A stretch of DNA of 64,000 bases from Xylophilus rhododendri (GCF_009906855.1 NZ_CP047650.1:4030001-4094000), one strand, 5' to 3'. Shown: positions 40,033-49,287, counted from the stretch's first letter. Notes: generated from the letters alone by a model not told the origin. Made by a program: numbers and translations.

Positions 40033-40335
40033 TCAGACCCGCAGGGCGCCGGGCGCGAGCAGCGCCACGTCGCCTTCGGCATAGGCCACGCAGGGGAGTA
40101 CATAACCCTCCTGCTTCTCTTCGCGGCTGAGGCCGGGCCAGGCGATGCGGTAACTCACCTCGCCCGCGGTCTTCAGGCAGATGCAGCTGCGGCAGGTGCC
40201 GTTGCGGCAGGAGCTGGCCAGTTCCACCCCGGCCGCCTCGGCCGCCATCAGCAGGGTGCTGCCGGCCGGCACCGGCAGCAGCCAGCCATGGGGCTCGATG
40301 CGCAGTGTGGCGGGACTTGCTTCTTTCACTTCCAT
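40033..40335 (-). CDS. Small [2Fe-2S] plant-type ferredoxin
   Basis: 100 aa. The cluster ligands are CRNGTCRSC (C-x4-C-x2-C) plus a Cys in VLPCVAYAEG about 27 residues later, the plant/oxygenase ferredoxin pattern. The ATG at 40335 lies just inside the end of the upstream helicase gene (10-bp overlap), so it is probably cotranscribed with it. No partner reductase or oxygenase is adjacent; function unknown. Confidence 0.85.
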   Translation of the reverse strand: MEVKEASPATLRIEPHGWLLPVPAGSTLLMAAEAAGVELASSCRNGTCRSCICLKTAGEVSYRIAWPGLSREEKQEGYVLPCVAYAEGDVALLAPGALRV

Positions 40336-42404
40336 GCGTCGCGCGAGCGCTGGCGCACGCCCACCTCCATGCGTGCGGCCACCCGCGGGCCGGCCGTGCC
40401 GGCGGCCGGCGGCGGCCAGAACACCTGGTCGAAATCGAGCACCGCCCGCTCGTCGATGAAGCGGCTGCGCGCGGCATACATGTGGCGGTCGCCGTTGCGG
40501 GCCTGCTGGGTGACGTAGAAGCGGTGCGGCACCACCAGGTGCAGATGCTCGCGGGCGCGGGTCATGGCCACGTAGAGCAGGCGGCGCTCTTCCTCGATCT
40601 CGGCGCTGTCGCCGGTCGCCATGTCGGACGGGATGCAGCCGTCCACCACGTTGAGCACCGACACCGAGGTCCATTCCTGGCCCTTGGCCGAATGGATGGT
40701 GGAAAGGATCAGGTAGTCCTCGTCCAGCAGCGGCACGCCGGACTTGTCGCTGGTGGATTCCGGCGGGTCCAGCGTCAGTTCGGCCAGGAAACGTTCGCGC
40801 GAGCCATGGCCGGCCGCGAGGCGCACCAGCTGTTCCAGATCGGCCCGGCGGGTTTCGGCATCCTCGTGGATGCGCTCCAGGTGCGGCACATACCAGGCCA
40901 GCGCCCGTTCGGCATCGCCCGGCCAGCTGGACTGCTGCGCATCGCGCAGGGCGGCGTAGAGCGTGGCGAAGGCCTGCCAGTCGCCAGCCAGCGAGGGCTT
41001 GGGCCGGAAGCCTGCGATCACGCCGGCCGGATCGGGACTGGCCTCCATCGCATCGAGCAGCCGGCCGGCGGTGGCCGCGCCCAGGCCCGGCATCAGCTGC
41101 AGCACCCGGAATCCGGCCAGCCGGCTGCGCGGGTTCTGCACGAAACGCAGCACGGCCAGCAGGTCCTTGACGTGGGCGGCTTCCAGGAATTTGAGGCCGC
41201 CGAACTTCACGAAGGGGATGTTGCGCCGGGCCAGTTCCAGCTCCAGCGCGGCGCTGTGGCTGGCGGTGCGGAACAGCACCGCCTGCGAGGTCAGCCGCAG
41301 CCCGCCTTCGCGCAGCGACAGGGTGCGCTCGGCCACCCAACGCGCCTGCTGCATCTCGTCGGGCACCACCACCAGTTCGCTGCGCCGGGTGGAGGCCTTG
41401 TCGGTCCACAGGCGCTTGGCATGGCGCTCTGCGGCGCGGGCGATGACGGCATTGCTCACCTGCAGGATGGGCTGGGTGGAGCGGTAGTTGCGCTCCAGCG
41501 CGATGACGGTGGCGGGCGGCTCGAACTGCGCGGGAAAGTCCAGGATGTTGCGCACCGTGGCGCCGCGGAAGGAATAGATGGCCTGGGCGTCGTCGCCCAC
41601 CACCGTCAGGCCCCGGCCCTCGGGCTTCAGGCCGAGCAGGATGGTGGCCTGCAGCCGGTTGGTGTCCTGGTATTCGTCGACCAGCACATGGTCGAAGCGC
41701 TCGGCCAGCAGCGGGCCGATGGCGGGGTCGGCGGCCATGTCGGCCCAGAAGAGCAGCAGGTCGTCGTAATCGACGGTGTTCTGCTGCTGCTTGGCGTCCA
41801 CATAGGCGCCGAAGAGCTGCTTAAGCTCGGCCTCCCATTCGGCGCACCAGGGATAGGCCTCGCGCAGCACCTGCTCCAGCGGCATGCGGGTGTTGACGCA
41901 GCGGGAGTAGATGCCGAGACAGGTGCCCTTCATCGGGAAACGTTTGGCCGTGCTGGAAAAGCCCAGTGTGTGGCGCACGATGCCCATCAGGTCCTCGGCG
42001 TCGCCGCGGTCGTGGATGGTGAAGTTGTCCTCCAGTCCGATGGCCGCCGCATGCTCGCGCAGCAGCCGCGAGCCTATGCCGTGGAAGGTGCCGGCCCAGG
42101 GCAGCGAGGGCGCCTGGCCGCTCTTGCCTGCGATGCCCAGCACCTTCTGCAGCACTCCGCCGATACGCCGCTCCATATCGACGGCGGCGCGGCGCGAGAA
42201 GGTCAGCAGCAGCATGCGCTGCGGATCGGCGCCATCGAGCACCAGCCGGGCCACGCGGTGGGCGAGGGTGGTGGTCTTGCCGGAGCCGGCGCCGGCCACG
42301 ATCAGCAGCGGGCCGTCGCCGAAGAAGACGGACTCGCGCTGGCGCTCGTTGAGGGAATCGAAGGCGGTGGAGGCCGGGGAGACCGGTGAATGGGGTGAGG
42401 GCAT
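40326..42404 (-). CDS. UvrD-type superfamily 1 DNA helicase
   Basis: 692-aa ATP-dependent 3'-5' helicase. Motif Q/I: LNERQRESVFFGDGP and AGAGSGKTTTLAHR; motif II VDEYQDTN; motif III GDDAQAIYSFRGA; motif IV ALERNYRSTQPI; motifs V/VI STIHSAKGQEW and YVAMTRAREHL. It is clearly UvrD/Rep-like and a little shorter than E. coli UvrD (720 aa). The ATG at 42404 is 23 bp downstream of a LexA-type box, so it is likely an SOS gene involved in excision or mismatch repair. Confidence 0.92.
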   Translation of the reverse strand: MPSPHSPVSPASTAFDSLNERQRESVFFGDGPLLIVAGAGSGKTTTLAHRVARLVLDGADPQRMLLLTFSRRAAVDMERRIGGVLQKVLGIAGKSGQAPSLPWAGTFHGIGSRLLREHAAAIGLEDNFTIHDRGDAEDLMGIVRHTLGFSSTAKRFPMKGTCLGIYSRCVNTRMPLEQVLREAYPWCAEWEAELKQLFGAYVDAKQQQNTVDYDDLLLFWADMAADPAIGPLLAERFDHVLVDEYQDTNRLQATILLGLKPEGRGLTVVGDDAQAIYSFRGATVRNILDFPAQFEPPATVIALERNYRSTQPILQVSNAVIARAAERHAKRLWTDKASTRRSELVVVPDEMQQARWVAERTLSLREGGLRLTSQAVLFRTASHSAALELELARRNIPFVKFGGLKFLEAAHVKDLLAVLRFVQNPRSRLAGFRVLQLMPGLGAATAGRLLDAMEASPDPAGVIAGFRPKPSLAGDWQAFATLYAALRDAQQSSWPGDAERALAWYVPHLERIHEDAETRRADLEQLVRLAAGHGSRERFLAELTLDPPESTSDKSGVPLLDEDYLILSTIHSAKGQEWTSVSVLNVVDGCIPSDMATGDSAEIEEERRLLYVAMTRAREHLHLVVPHRFYVTQQARNGDRHMYAARSRFIDERAVLDFDQVFWPPPAAGTAGPRVAARMEVGVRQRSRDAWK

Positions 42405-42426
42405 GGCACGGGCGGTGAAGCCCGTA

Positions 42427-42442
42427 CTGTATATCCGTCCAG
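42427..42442. promoter_or_regulatory. LexA/SOS box upstream of the UvrD-type helicase
   Basis: CTGTATATCCGTCCAG: a CTG-N10-CAG element with one side (CTGTATAT) identical to the E. coli SOS consensus. It lies 23 bp before the helicase ATG, where LexA would block transcription. Confidence 0.75.
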
Positions 42443-42453
42443 ATGATGGCTGC

Positions 42454-43452
42454 CTATAAATCCAGCACCAGGGTCGGGGATAGCGCGCGTGAACAACACA
42501 GGGCGACCTGGTTCTGGGCGGCTTTTTCCTCCGCCGTCTGGTAGCGGTCGCGGTGGTCGGCCTCGCCGGCGAGCAGGGGCGTGAGGCAGGTGCCGCAGAC
42601 GCCTTGTTCGCAGGAGGTCCAGACGGTGACACCTGCCTTCAGCAGCACGCTGGAGATGCTGCAGCCGACCGGCACTTGCACCGTCACGCCGCTGCGCGCG
42701 GCCTGCACGGTGAAGGCGCGGTCGGCCGGCTGGACTTCTTCGTCGGGCGGCTGGAAATGCTCCTGGTGGCAATGGTCGGCCGGCCAGCCCAGCGCCCGCG
42801 CGCCGGCCTGCACCGCACGCATGAAACCCTCGGGGCCGCAGGTGTAGGCATGGGTGCCGGGCTGCGGCTCGCCCAGGGCCTGGAGGATGTCCAGCTGTTG
42901 GGCGGCCGGGCCGTCGTCGGCATGGAGGTGCACCCGGTCGGCGAAGGGTGTGTCCTGCAGCAGTCCGGCGAAGGCCGCGCTGTCCTGCCCGCGCACCGCG
43001 TAGTGCAGCGTGAAAGGCGTGCCCAGCCGATGCAGCCGCCAGGCCATGGCCAGCAGCGGCGTGATGCCGATGCCGCCGGCCAGCAGCACCGCGCGCCGGG
43101 TGCCGGCGGCCAGGGGGAACTGGTTGCGCGGCGGGCTTACGGTCCAGCGGCTGCCCGGCGCCAGCCGGTCGTGCACCGCCTGCGAGCCGCCGCGCGAGGG
43201 CCGGGCCAGCAGGATGGCCAGCTGCCAGTCGCCCGGCAGGTCGGGATCGCCGCACAGCGAGTACTGGCGCACCAGGCCGTCGCCCAGGTGCAGGTCGACA
43301 TGGGCGCCGGGCTCGAAGGCCGGCAGCGGCGCGCCGTCGGCCGAACGCAGGCGCAGGTGCAGCACGCCGCCGGGCAGCAGGGCGCGGGCCGCGACGGTGA
43401 CGGCGAGGGTGGTGGAGACAGTGGTGGAGAGGGAGGCGGCGGCCATGGTCAT
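42454..43452 (-). CDS. VanB/PDR-type oxidoreductase (flavin, NAD, [2Fe-2S])
   Basis: 332 aa. Order of domains: flavin-binding (VRQYSLCGDP), NAD-binding (LLAGGIGITPLLAMAW, CGPEGFM), and C-terminal [2Fe-2S] ferredoxin (CEQGVCGTC ... LCCSRA). This is the class IA phthalate dioxygenase reductase family that passes electrons from NAD(P)H to Rieske oxygenases. The ATG at 43452 overlaps the stop of the hydrolase gene (ATGA). It is the last gene of the unit beginning at 49287 and is the obvious reductase for the two oxygenases at 45985 and 47090. Confidence 0.92.
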   Translation of the reverse strand: MTMAAASLSTTVSTTLAVTVAARALLPGGVLHLRLRSADGAPLPAFEPGAHVDLHLGDGLVRQYSLCGDPDLPGDWQLAILLARPSRGGSQAVHDRLAPGSRWTVSPPRNQFPLAAGTRRAVLLAGGIGITPLLAMAWRLHRLGTPFTLHYAVRGQDSAAFAGLLQDTPFADRVHLHADDGPAAQQLDILQALGEPQPGTHAYTCGPEGFMRAVQAGARALGWPADHCHQEHFQPPDEEVQPADRAFTVQAARSGVTVQVPVGCSISSVLLKAGVTVWTSCEQGVCGTCLTPLLAGEADHRDRYQTAEEKAAQNQVALCCSRALSPTLVLDL

Positions 43453-44336
43453 GCCGGCTCCTGTTCGGCCAGGCGCAGGGCTGCCAGCAGGGCGCGGCCC
43501 AGCATGCCCTCGGGCGAGGCATAGGTTTCGGCCACCTCGAAATGGTCCAGGTCCGGCGCGGTCTCGCGCGCCATCAGCAGGCCGCGGCTGTCCAGCGCGG
43601 CGGCGAAGGCATCGGCCTGGGCCTGCATCAGCGGGTTGTCCAGCTCGCCGGTACCGACGAAGACCGGGCAGGCGATGGCACCCACCTGGTGGATGGGGCT
43701 GAGCGCGCGGGCCTCGGCGGCGTCCAGTCCCAGGTACTGGTTGCGTGCGCTGCGCGCCACCGGCGCCATTTCGTAGAAGCCGCTGGAGCAGATGGCCGCG
43801 CGCAGGAAACCGCCCGGCAGGCCGAATTCCGCCTGCCAGTCGGTGGCCAGGGCCAGCGCCAGCAGGTGCGAACCGGAGGAATGCCCGGCCAGCACGATGC
43901 GCTGCGGGTCCGCGCCGTATGCGGCGGCGCAGCGCCGTACATGGGCGATGGCCTCGCGCACCTGCTGCGCCATGGTGGCCAGGCTGACGGCAGGGCATTG
44001 CGCGAACTCGATCGGCACGAAATGCGCGCCGGCGGCCAGCACGGTGCCGGCGGCGAAGCTGTTGGTCTCCTTGCTGCCGGAGCGCCAGGCACCGCCGTGC
44101 ACGAAGACGACCACGGCCCTGCCGCTGCCGCTGCTGGGTGCGAACCAGTCCATGCGCTGCGCCGGGTCGGGTCCGTAGGCGATGTCGGCGCGGTGCGGCA
44201 GGCGGCCGCGCAGGGCGGCGCTGGTGGCGGCGTAGCGGGCCAGGCCGGCGTCCATGTCGCGGGCCCAGGCGCGCTGGTCGAGCAGGCGGTCCAGCGTGGC
44301 CTGGTCCAGGGTGTCGAAGTCGAGCACGGGGTTCAT
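43449..44336 (-). CDS. Alpha/beta-hydrolase with HGGxW motif (arylformamidase-like)
   Basis: 295 aa, no signal peptide. HGGAW (in VVFVHGGAWRSGS) is the oxyanion loop typical of kynurenine formamidase/carboxylesterase relatives; the nucleophile elbow is GHSSGS; DLDHFEV may carry the acid/His of the triad. In context it probably hydrolyses an ester, amide or formamide of the aromatic compound handled by the Rieske enzymes. Start and stop both overlap neighbours by 4 bp, which indicates tight coupling. Confidence 0.85.
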   Translation of the reverse strand: MNPVLDFDTLDQATLDRLLDQRAWARDMDAGLARYAATSAALRGRLPHRADIAYGPDPAQRMDWFAPSSGSGRAVVVFVHGGAWRSGSKETNSFAAGTVLAAGAHFVPIEFAQCPAVSLATMAQQVREAIAHVRRCAAAYGADPQRIVLAGHSSGSHLLALALATDWQAEFGLPGGFLRAAICSSGFYEMAPVARSARNQYLGLDAAEARALSPIHQVGAIACPVFVGTGELDNPLMQAQADAFAAALDSRGLLMARETAPDLDHFEVAETYASPEGMLGRALLAALRLAEQEPA

Positions 44337-45133
44337 GCCGCCATCCCCATGGCCCGGTCGAGCAGGGCCGAGACGCGCTGGCTCTGCTCCGCCGCCTCGG
44401 GGGTCAGCCCGGGCAGGCGCGGCTGGCGGCGGTCGGCCAGGCCTTCGAGTTCGCCCACGATGCGGCCGGGCCGCGCCGCCATCACCACCACCCGGCTGGC
44501 CAGCTGCACGCTCTCGATCACGCTGTGGGTGACGAAGACCACGGTGCAGCCCAGCTGGCGCCAGAGTGCCGCCAGGTCCTGGTTGAGCCGGTTGCGGGTG
44601 ATCTCGTCGAGGGCGGCGAAGGGCTCGTCCATCAGCAGCAGGCGCGGCCGGGTGACGAGGGCGCGGGCGATCGACACCCGCATGCGCATGCCGCCCGAGA
44701 GCTGGCGCGGGTAGGCGTCCGCCGCCTCGCGCAGGCCGACCAGGGCCAGGGCCTCGTCGATGGCGCCGGCCACCTGGGCGCGCGGCACGTCCTGCAGCTG
44801 CCAGGGCAGGTAGACGTTGTCGGCCACGCTGGCCCAGGGCATCAGGGTGGCGTCCTGGAAGACGAAGCCGATCTCCGGGCGCTTGCCCTCTCCGCCCCAC
44901 TGCAGGCTGCCGCCGCCGGGCTTGAGCAGGCCGGCGAGCAGGCGCAGCACGGTGGACTTGCCGCAGCCCGAGGGGCCGAGCAGGCAGACGAAGTCGCCCT
45001 CGTGGATGTCCAGGTCGATGCCGCGCAGGGCGGCGGCGCCGCTGCCGGCGAAGGTCTTGTGCACGCCCTGCAGGCGGGCCAGCAGGGGGCGTGTGGAGGG
45101 CGGGTTCATGGTGTCGGCCGGTTCAGTGCTCAT
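44333..45133 (-). CDS. ABC transporter ATPase (NitT/TauT type)
   Basis: 266 aa: Walker A GPSGCGKST, signature LSGGMRMRV, Walker B LLLMDEPFAALD, switch His FVTHSVIE. The start ATG at 45133 overlaps the permease stop by 11 bp; an alternative ATG at 45109 has no better ribosome site. Forms an importer with the permease at 45123 and the binding protein at 48265. Confidence 0.9.
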   Translation of the reverse strand: MSTEPADTMNPPSTRPLLARLQGVHKTFAGSGAAALRGIDLDIHEGDFVCLLGPSGCGKSTVLRLLAGLLKPGGGSLQWGGEGKRPEIGFVFQDATLMPWASVADNVYLPWQLQDVPRAQVAGAIDEALALVGLREAADAYPRQLSGGMRMRVSIARALVTRPRLLLMDEPFAALDEITRNRLNQDLAALWRQLGCTVVFVTHSVIESVQLASRVVVMAARPGRIVGELEGLADRRQPRLPGLTPEAAEQSQRVSALLDRAMGMAA

Positions 45134-45974
45134 GCGCGGTCTCGCTCTCGTGCCAGTGCGCCAGCAGGCGGCGCTGCACCAGCGTGGTCAGGGCCCAGAC
45201 GGCCAGGCCGAAGAGCGACAGCAGCACCAGCGCCGCGAACATGCGCGGCACGTTGAGCATGCTGCCGCTCTCCACGATGGCCCAGCCCAGGCCGCGGGCG
45301 GTGCCGCTGCCGGCGACGAATTCGGCCACCACCGCGCCGATGACGGCCAGGCCCGAGGAGATGCGCGCGCCGGTCAGCACGTGGGGCAGGGCGGCCGGCA
45401 GCTGCAGGTGGCGGAACCGCTTCCAGCGCGAGGTGCCGTAGAGCTGGAAGAGTTCGGTCAGCCCCCGGTCCACCGATTTCAGCCCGGCCACGGTATTGGC
45501 CAGGATCGGGAAGAAGGCCACCAGCCAGGCCAGGATCAGCAGGGCCAGCCAGACCCGGTCCATGCCGACCCAGATCATCACGATGGGTGCGATGGCCACC
45601 ACCGGCGTGACCTGCATCACGATGGCATAGGGCCAGAGCGTCATCTCCACCGTGCGGTTCTGCGCGATCAGCACGCCCGCGCCCAGGCCGGTGACCAGGG
45701 CCAGCGCGAAGGCGCCCAGCGTGACGGCCGCGGTGTTGGCCAGGCTCAGCAGCAGGCCGCCGCTGTCGGCCATGAAGGCGGCGGCGATGGCGCTGGGCGC
45801 CGGCAGCACGAAGGGCGGCACCCGCAGCAGGCGCACCAGCGCCTCCCAGGCCAGCAGCGCCAGCAGGCCGGCGGCGAGCGGCAGCCAGGTGGCGGCGCGC
45901 GGCCGCCAGCGCGGTGCATGCAGGCGCGCGGCCGCAAGGCGCACGGCGCCGGGATGGGGAGGGTGGGCGGCCAT
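45123..45974 (-). CDS. ABC transporter permease (NitT/TauT type)
   Basis: 283 aa with about six TM helices. The first is at ~residues 30-47, and the EAA-type loop is LYGTSRWKRFRHLQLPAALPH, split here as two blocks LYGTSRWKRF and RHLQLPAALPH. SsuC/TauC-like. It lies 10 bp after the first Rieske gene downstream end (start 45974, Rieske stop 45985). Confidence 0.9.
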   Translation of the reverse strand: MAAHPPHPGAVRLAAARLHAPRWRPRAATWLPLAAGLLALLAWEALVRLLRVPPFVLPAPSAIAAAFMADSGGLLLSLANTAAVTLGAFALALVTGLGAGVLIAQNRTVEMTLWPYAIVMQVTPVVAIAPIVMIWVGMDRVWLALLILAWLVAFFPILANTVAGLKSVDRGLTELFQLYGTSRWKRFRHLQLPAALPHVLTGARISSGLAVIGAVVAEFVAGSGTARGLGWAIVESGSMLNVPRMFAALVLLSLFGLAVWALTTLVQRRLLAHWHESETAHEH

Positions 45975-45984
45975 GGGCTTTCCT

Positions 45985-47079
45985 TCAGGCGGGTTGGGGC
46001 GCGGTGCCGCGCGGCAGGGCCACCGGCACCCAGGCCGGCGCTTCGGCGCGCTGCTCCTGCTCGCCGGCCTGGGCCAGCAGCTTCATGAACAGGCTGCGCA
46101 TCACCAGGCCGGGGCGGTCGCTGGCCATGTGCAGCTCCTCGCCGTCGACCACGGCCAGCGGCACGTCGGGGTCGCAGCTCTCCAGGATGGCCTTGTCCTC
46201 CAGCGTCACCGCGCGGTCGAAGGCGATCACGCTGGCGGCGCTGGCCTCGGCTTCGCTGTCGTTGCGGTAGACCCATTGCAGGATCATGGAACGACGGTCG
46301 TCCATCGGCGTGGCGCAGGTCACGATCACATGCTCCAGTCCGTTGGGATAGCGGATGCCGGTGCGGCGCACGAAGGGCATGAACCAGGCCGAGGTCTGTT
46401 CGCGCACCGTCTCGGCCTCCTCGCTGCCGATGGCGCGCTGCGCCGTCTCGCCGCGCACCACCACCCGGTAGTGGGTGGTGGCCTCGAAGCCGTAGGCATG
46501 CTGCGAGGTGATGCGGTAGAGATTGGGCCGCGCATCCTGCACATCGCCGAAGGTCGCGCGGTGCACATAGGCCACATGGGCGTTGTCGAAGGAGTTCTCC
46601 ATCAGCCGCAGCGCGCCGATGTCCCAGGGTTCGTGGAACTCGGCGATGCGGCGGAAGGACGGATCAGCGTCCTGCGGCAGCTCGGGCAGGCCGGCCAGCG
46701 GCTCTTCGCCGGGCGCCGCCAGCGTGACCCAGACATGGCCGTAGCGCTCCTGCGCCCGGTAGGCCGGCACGCAGGCATTGGCGGCGATCGGCGTGCCCGG
46801 TGCCTGCTGCGGCACCCGCACGCAGCGGCCCTGCGGCGAGAAGGTCCAGCCGTGGTAGCCGCAGACCACGTCGCTGCCTTCGACGAAGCCCAGCGACAGG
46901 CGCGCGGTGCGGTGGCAGCAGCGGTCGCGCAGGCAGGCGACGCTGCCGTCCTCGGCGCGCCAGAGCACGATCGGCTCGCCCAGCAGGGTGAAGGGATGCA
47001 GGCCGCCGCCGTCGAGCAGGGCGGCCGGCATCACCGGGTACCAGAAGCGGCGCAGGGCCGCTTGTCGGGTGATCTGCAT
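45985..47079 (-). CDS. Rieske-type aromatic ring-hydroxylating oxygenase (paralogue 2)
   Basis: 364 aa. The Rieske centre uses Cys54, His56 (DRCCHR) and Cys73, His76 (CGYHGW). The mononuclear iron site is ENSFDNAHVAYVH (HxxxxH plus a downstream acid). The size and MQITRQAALRRFWYP start place it in the VanA/PDO-like class that works as alpha-only oxygenase with a VanB-type reductase. About 10 bp separates it from the upstream paralogue at 47090. The two share architecture and many motifs but are clearly diverged, so they may act on successive intermediates or form a mixed oligomer. Confidence 0.92.
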   Translation of the reverse strand: MQITRQAALRRFWYPVMPAALLDGGGLHPFTLLGEPIVLWRAEDGSVACLRDRCCHRTARLSLGFVEGSDVVCGYHGWTFSPQGRCVRVPQQAPGTPIAANACVPAYRAQERYGHVWVTLAAPGEEPLAGLPELPQDADPSFRRIAEFHEPWDIGALRLMENSFDNAHVAYVHRATFGDVQDARPNLYRITSQHAYGFEATTHYRVVVRGETAQRAIGSEEAETVREQTSAWFMPFVRRTGIRYPNGLEHVIVTCATPMDDRRSMILQWVYRNDSEAEASAASVIAFDRAVTLEDKAILESCDPDVPLAVVDGEELHMASDRPGLVMRSLFMKLLAQAGEQEQRAEAPAWVPVALPRGTAPQPA

Positions 47080-47089
47080 GGCCAGCTCC

Positions 47090-48142
47090 TCAGGCGGACA
47101 CGGCGATGGGCACCACGGTGCGCAGCCGGCTCTCGGTCTCGCCGTGGGCGGCCAGCAGCTCGCGCAGGCGGCGGCGGATGGTCAGGCCCGGGCGGTCCGA
47201 GCGCATGGCGATCTCCTCCTCGCGGGTGGGCACCAGGGGCACGTCGTATTCCATGCTTTCGAGGATGTTGCGGTCCTCGTCCACGATGATGCGGTCGTAG
47301 GCGGTGGCGGCCTCGAAGCTGACCTCTTCCTCGGTGTCGCTGCGGAAGCAGAACTGCACCAGCATGCAGGTCTTGTCGTCGATCGGCGTGGCGCCGGTGA
47401 AGAAGGTGCAGCGCAGGCCCGAGGGATAGCGGATCGCCAGGCGGCGCGAGAAGGGCATGAACCACTGGGCGGTCTGCGAGCGGTGCGTCATCTCGCCCTC
47501 CACCCGCAGCGCGGCGACGGCGCCGGTGCGGTTCATCGCCCGGTGGCTGCGTTCGGCCACGTCGAAGCCCTGGGCGGTTTCCTCGAAATGCAAGGCCTCC
47601 TGTACCACATCGGTGATGTCGCCGAAGGAATGGCGGTGGGTGAAGGCGATGTGCGAGGTGTCGAAGGAGTTCTCCATCACCCGCAGCGAGGCGCATTGCC
47701 AGACCTCGCAGAACTGGTCGAGGCGGCGCATGCCGGCATCGGCGGCCTCGGGCATCTCGGGGATGGGCGAGAGCGGATCCTCCAGCGCCACCCAGACATG
47801 GCCGTAGCGTTCGGCCACATGGTAGGACTCGATCGAAAGGCCGGTGGGCTTGCCCTGCTGCTCGGGCGCGGCCTGGGGGATGCACATCACCTGGCCGTCG
47901 GCCGCATAGGACCAGCCGTGGTAGGCGCAGGTGATGCAGTTGCCTTCGACATAACCACGCGAGAGCTTGGCCGAGCGGTGGCAGCAGCGGTCGCGGATGG
48001 CGCCCAGGCTGCCGTCGGCGCCGCGCCAGACGACGAGTTCGGTATTGAGCAGGGTGAAGGGCTGGGGGCCGGCCTCCAGGCGGCTGACGGGCATCAGCGG
48101 ATACCAGAAGCGGCGCAGGACGGGATGGGCGGTTTGCAACAT
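47090..48142 (-). CDS. Rieske-type aromatic ring-hydroxylating oxygenase (paralogue 1)
   Basis: 350 aa from the ATG at 48142 (MLQTAHPVLRRFWYPLM), preferred over 48166 because GAGA precedes it at suitable distance and it matches the start of the paralogue. Rieske ligands sit in DRCCHRSAKL and CAYHGW; the iron site is ENSFDTSHIAFTH. Same subclass as the neighbour at 45985. First catabolic gene after the binding protein. Confidence 0.92.
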   Translation of the reverse strand: MLQTAHPVLRRFWYPLMPVSRLEAGPQPFTLLNTELVVWRGADGSLGAIRDRCCHRSAKLSRGYVEGNCITCAYHGWSYAADGQVMCIPQAAPEQQGKPTGLSIESYHVAERYGHVWVALEDPLSPIPEMPEAADAGMRRLDQFCEVWQCASLRVMENSFDTSHIAFTHRHSFGDITDVVQEALHFEETAQGFDVAERSHRAMNRTGAVAALRVEGEMTHRSQTAQWFMPFSRRLAIRYPSGLRCTFFTGATPIDDKTCMLVQFCFRSDTEEEVSFEAATAYDRIIVDEDRNILESMEYDVPLVPTREEEIAMRSDRPGLTIRRRLRELLAAHGETESRLRTVVPIAVSA

Positions 48143-48264
48143 GGTCTGTTCTCGTGGGACTTGCATGGACGTGCGGCCGGCACCGCGCGCGCGGCGCCGT
48201 GGGTCACGGCCAGCGATGGATAGGGAATGGGACGGTGGCGGCGCCCGCGGGCGCCGTGGGGCGC

Positions 48265-49287
48265 CTACTTCGGCGTGGGCCCGCGGTTGACGAACTGCAG
48301 GGTGTAGGCACCCCTGGTGTCGGTGCCGGCCGGGAACACGCCTTCCTGCACCAGCACGTCCATGTGCTCGCGCCAGCGCTGGTCGGACATGGCGCCTATG
48401 CCGAGCCTGGCCGTGTTGGCGTCGTCCACCACCTGGAGCGACACCAGCCGCTCGCGGGCGAACTTCAGCAGGCCGTCGCTCATCTGCGGATCGCGCTGCT
48501 TGATCAGCGCCATCGCCGGCTCCGGATTGCCGTAGAGGAAATGCGACCAGCCCTCGGCCGTGGCATCGACGAAGGCCTGCACGGCGGCCGGCTTGTTCTT
48601 CACCCAGTCCTCGGGCACCACCAGCAGCACGCCGTAGCTGGCGTAGCCGTAGTCGGCCAGCAGGAAGGAGGTGGTCTCTGCCTTCTGCTGGCTGGCCAGG
48701 TATTCGGTCGAGGTGATGAAGCCCTGCTGGATCGCATTCGGGTCCGACAGAAAGGGCGCCAGGCTGAAGGCGAACTTGCGGATCTGCGTGTCGGTGAAGC
48801 CGTACTTGGCGCGCAGCCAGGGCCAGAAGGTCGTCGCCGAGCCGGTGGAGATCATGATGGGCTTGCCCTTCATGTCGGCCAGGGAAGCGATGCCGTTGCC
48901 CTTGTGGGTGATGAGCGTCTGCTGGTTCTTCTGCGCGAATGCCGCGACGGCGGTGACCGGTGCGCCGGCGCGTCTGAGGTTGACGACCGCGTCGTTGGAC
49001 TGCACCAGGGCGAAGTCCACGGCCTTGGCGGCCAGCAGCTGGGAGGCATTGATGCCGGGGCCGCCCTCACGCAGTTCCACGGTGATGCCGTGCTTGTCGT
49101 AGAGACCCTCGGCTACGGCCTGGTAGAAGCCGCCGTAGTCGGCCTGGGCTGTCCAGCCCGTGAGAAAGACGATCTTTTCCCTCGCCTGTGCCGCCTGCGG
49201 TAGCCAACAGGACCACAGGCAGGCGAGCCCGGTCAGTGCAAGCTTGATCCTGCGTTTCGTTTCATGCCATAACACCCTTTTCACCAT
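48265..49287 (-). CDS. NMT1/THI5-like ABC substrate-binding protein
   Basis: 340 aa with a signal peptide (hydrophobic residues ~16-33, ending in QAAQA). The mature part starts REKIVFLTGWTAQADYGGFYQA, a NitT/TauT-type periplasmic binding protein. It heads the unit of binding protein, two oxygenases, permease, ATPase, hydrolase and reductase, so it should bind an aromatic or heterocyclic substrate later oxidised by the Rieske enzymes. The start at 49287 is chosen for its signal peptide; the longer frame to 49368 has no signal. It is divergent from the DUF72 gene (95 bp). Confidence 0.88.
   Translation of the reverse strand: MVKRVLWHETKRRIKLALTGLACLWSCWLPQAAQAREKIVFLTGWTAQADYGGFYQAVAEGLYDKHGITVELREGGPGINASQLLAAKAVDFALVQSNDAVVNLRRAGAPVTAVAAFAQKNQQTLITHKGNGIASLADMKGKPIMISTGSATTFWPWLRAKYGFTDTQIRKFAFSLAPFLSDPNAIQQGFITSTEYLASQQKAETTSFLLADYGYASYGVLLVVPEDWVKNKPAAVQAFVDATAEGWSHFLYGNPEPAMALIKQRDPQMSDGLLKFARERLVSLQVVDDANTARLGIGAMSDQRWREHMDVLVQEGVFPAGTDTRGAYTLQFVNRGPTPK

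Noticed and set aside
39978..40518. 559-aa M20 protein running to 40518
   Set aside because: The last ~166 codons lie antisense to two well-supported genes and have no similarity to the family; a one-base indel explains the extension.
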